A stretch of 47,155 nucleotides of DNA from Promethearchaeota archaeon. GTDB taxonomy: Archaea; Asgardarchaeota; Lokiarchaeia; Sigyniarchaeales; SOKP01. The stretch lies in NCBI GenBank assembly GCA_016840085.1, contig JAEOTA010000041.1:1-47155 (forward strand). Reading direction: 5' to 3'. The translations under genes and the position numbers were made by a program. Below the pieces are notes generated by a model. It was not told the DNA's origin. It did no database searches and saw only the letters and a program-made list of their open reading frames with translations. Below are positions 45,446-47,155 of the stretch, in pieces. Numbering within the stretch: the stretch's first letter is position 1; the number at the start of each line of letters is the position of its first letter.

Positions 45446-45950
45446 TTCTGGTCCATTAATACATCTTTCGCTAGTAGGATTGCTTGATTTACTTTTTAAG
45501 CTTTATGATGTAATCCTTATTCCACAATCAGTTTATGATGAGATAGTTGTAAAAGGTAAAGAACAAGGATATTCGGACGCTGTTATTCTTGAGCGTGCCA
45601 TTATTAACGAAAAAATTAAAGTGAAAAAAGTAAAAAAAGAAAATTATAATATATCATCATCAAAATTGCATATTGGAGAGATTAACGCGATAATACTTGC
45701 CCTTCAGTTAAAAATAGAAATTATATTAATAGATGATGAAGAAGCTCGGATGTTTGCTCGAAATCTAGGGATAAAGGTTATTGGAACGTTAGGAATCCTT
45801 ATTGAGTTATTTAAACATGGTTTATTAGTTTTGAATAAAGCAATTCAATATCTCAGAAAACTTAATGAAATTATGTATTTATCTTCAGATGTTTACAGTT
45901 TTGTAGCAAATAAGCTTAATGAAATAGCAAGAACAAAGAAAATGGATTAA
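45426..45950 (+). CDS. DUF3368 PIN-like toxin
   Basis: About 174 residues. VSNSGPLIHLSLVGLLDLL is the DUF3368 opening, with Asn at the first acidic position, as in many members. ILIPQSVYDEIV follows, then LHIGEINAIILALQ and the acidic cluster LIDDEEARMFARNLG, then IGTLGILIELFKHGLL. PIN-fold RNase toxin paired with the overlapping UPF0175 gene. ATG 45426 is preferred over GTG 45417. This is the third toxin-antitoxin-like module in the window. Confidence 0.85.
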   Translation: MRIAVSNSGPLIHLSLVGLLDLLFKLYDVILIPQSVYDEIVVKGKEQGYSDAVILERAIINEKIKVKKVKKENYNISSSKLHIGEINAIILALQLKIEIILIDDEEARMFARNLGIKVIGTLGILIELFKHGLLVLNKAIQYLRKLNEIMYLSSDVYSFVANKLNEIARTKKMD

Positions 45951-46878
45951 AAAACCGATATATAAGATATAGCGAGTATAATCTTATTTCTACTTTTTAT
46001 ACTATTTCTCTAATTATTATAAATTAGTTTATCTTACCATATGAGTGGGTTGCCATTCCCATATTATTATCAAAAACTATTATTACAAATCACAAATTAA
46101 CTATTATAATAATGTAAAGAACACTATTCGAAAGGTTTGTATCTATGAAAAAAAAGAAAGTAATTATAATTGGGGTCTTACATTTAGAAGTTCTCTTCTT
46201 AAAAATAATTGTACGGCTTACCAAATTCGCCAAAAACTGCAATTTTCATAATTCCATCTACATTTTTTAATTTTTTTTCAAATTAATATTAAATTTTAAT
46301 CATTAAAGACACTTAAGACAAGATTTTCATGCCATCTATTAGAAAATAACTTAGGATTTTAAAAGTCAAACTACAGAATCTTGGGAATCTTTTCTTTTAA
46401 TCCTTATTCCAGACTATAAATCCAAATAAATTTATAGATCTTTTATTCAGAAATGCGGATTTTAGGAGATTAAACTTAAAAAAATTTCAGTTTTTAATTT
46501 TAAAAAAAAAGAAATAATAAGTCTGCTGAGTTTTAAGAATTTAGAATTATTTAAAGATAAATATAAATATCATTATTACTTATTTTAATACAGACACAAA
46601 AAAAATTTGAGACCATTAAAATCTTAAAGTTTTAGATTTGTTTTTTAACCATATCTCATGTATCATTGTCGTTCTTAATGATTTCGACAATAGGAGTGAC
46701 AAATATCTTATAGCTTTTTTAACAGTGATTCCTTAAAATTGAAGATATTATGAGATTAGAAAAGGGATAATCACTCAAAACAACAATAAACTATCAGGGG
46801 AATAGAGCGATTTTTCTAAAAATTAACCCCTCATTTCTCTATTCACCTAACATAAAATTGAAAAAAGGTTTAAAATAA
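45951..46878. other. Gene-poor A+T-rich stretch
   Basis: No convincing intact gene in over 900 bases. Contents: a decayed FAD-enzyme start near 46145-46250, and a small hairpin with arms ATTGTCG (46665-46671) and CGACAAT (46685-46691). Many A and T tracts occur. No tRNA-like cloverleaf or repeat array is visible. Confidence 0.6.
46145..46250 (+). pseudogene. Remnant of a Rossmann/FAD oxidoreductase N-terminus
   Basis: ATG at 46145 reads MKKKKVIIIG, the start of a dinucleotide-binding strand. After the GGGG at about 46172 the next frame reads GLTFRSSLLKNNCTAYQI, which fits the helix and second strand following GxGxxG in FAD enzymes. Loss of about 10 bases between the G-rich repeats would explain the broken GAGIAG loop. 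Nothing recognisable follows. Confidence 0.35.
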
Positions 46879-47155
46879 ATGACAATATATACAGAAAGTA
46901 AATCTAATATTTTGAGAAATTATCCTTTCTCATTATTAGATATAGACGGTTTATCGGAAATGTGGAAGATAATATATAATCCTTACATAGATTTAATCGA
47001 GAGTAAAATTATTATGTCAAAAAACGATTCTATTAGTACATTTAGAAATCATAATTTTGCTTTTAATAATGCATTACAGCAAAGAATTGCTGATTTAATT
47101 ATTAGTGAACTTGAAGAACAGATTTCTAATCCAGTTTCTAAGAGTTCAAGAAATA
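46879..47155 (+). CDS. Unidentified protein, runs off the right edge
   Basis: ATG at 46879 opens a frame that stays open for 92 codons to the end of the window. It starts MTIYTESKSNILRNYPFSLL. AAAGGT lies about 9 bases upstream. The composition looks coding; no family can be assigned from this part. Confidence 0.55.
   Translation, partial: MTIYTESKSNILRNYPFSLLDIDGLSEMWKIIYNPYIDLIESKIIMSKNDSISTFRNHNFAFNNALQQRIADLIISELEEQISNPVSKSSRN

Noticed and set aside
46045..46251. 68-codon frame in the gene-poor stretch
   Set aside because: Its first half is low-complexity Asn/Tyr/Ile sequence; only the end resembles part of a decayed FAD enzyme in a second frame.
1..47155. CRISPR arrays, insertion sequences, tRNA or rRNA genes
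   Set aside because: No regular direct-repeat array, transposase, cloverleaf or rRNA-like segment was recognised on either strand by eye.

Overview
This is an A+T-rich, intron-free, gene-dense window that reads as archaeal. Supporting signs: TATA boxes about 25 bp upstream of ATGs (leaderless-style starts), frequent TTG/GTG starts mixed with GAGG-type ribosome sites, a C/D-box guide RNA, archaeal toxin-antitoxin families, a tungsten-type aldehyde:ferredoxin oxidoreductase and an eRF1/Pelota-family protein. Together with the many charged coiled-coil proteins, the A+T bias and the mix of bacterial-type carbon metabolism genes, this suggests an Asgard (Lokiarchaeia-like) archaeon. That placement is inference; no rRNA or ribosomal marker lies in the window.

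Layout. 1-5.8 kb: the end of one gene, a membrane-anchored TTGN-repeat protein, a flavodoxin, a TatD-like hydrolase, two coiled-coil proteins, a pyroglutamyl-peptidase-like protein, a Cys-rich protein and an unlisted C/D-box sRNA. 5.9-14.2 kb: aconitase, a carbonic-anhydrase-like hexapeptide protein, an M28-type aminopeptidase, class II fumarase and two alpha/beta hydrolases. 14.4-17.6 kb: a ferredoxin-nitroreductase fusion, a HEPN/MNT pair and a GPH-type transporter. 17.8-22.0 kb: succinate-CoA ligase (beta subunit cut by an in-frame TGA), then a thiolase-like/DUF35/SCP2 operon. 22.2-37.3 kb: a deoxyhexose catabolic region with rhamnulokinase-like kinase, second GPH transporter, carboxylesterase, aldehyde:ferredoxin oxidoreductase, class II aldolase, L-fucose isomerase, GH29 fucosidase, GH78 rhamnosidase, SDR and nitrilase-family amidohydrolase. 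37.8-42.2 kb: two-subunit ATP-citrate lyase plus isocitrate dehydrogenase. 42.3-47.2 kb: an eRF1/Pelota-like protein, a VapBC pair, a membrane protein, a UPF0175/DUF3368 toxin-antitoxin pair, a gene-poor stretch with a decayed FAD-enzyme remnant, and a gene running off the right edge.

How the genes fit together. Glycosides carrying fucose or rhamnose probably enter through the GPH carriers and are cleaved in the cytoplasm, since neither glycosidase has a signal peptide. Isomerase, kinase and aldolase would give DHAP and lactaldehyde, and the aldehyde:ferredoxin oxidoreductase could oxidise the aldehyde to lactate with reduced ferredoxin. Aconitase, isocitrate dehydrogenase, succinate-CoA ligase, fumarase and ATP-citrate lyase cover much of a TCA cycle that could run in either direction, with citrate cleavage yielding acetyl-CoA.

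The most notable items are the C/D-box sRNA with a perfect 14-bp terminal stem, the sucC nonsense codon, the thiolase-like protein that lacks its nucleophilic cysteine beside DUF35 and SCP2 partners, the eRF1/Pelota-like protein with a degenerate GGQ loop, and the mixed fucose/rhamnose pathway that seems to end in a ferredoxin-linked oxidation.
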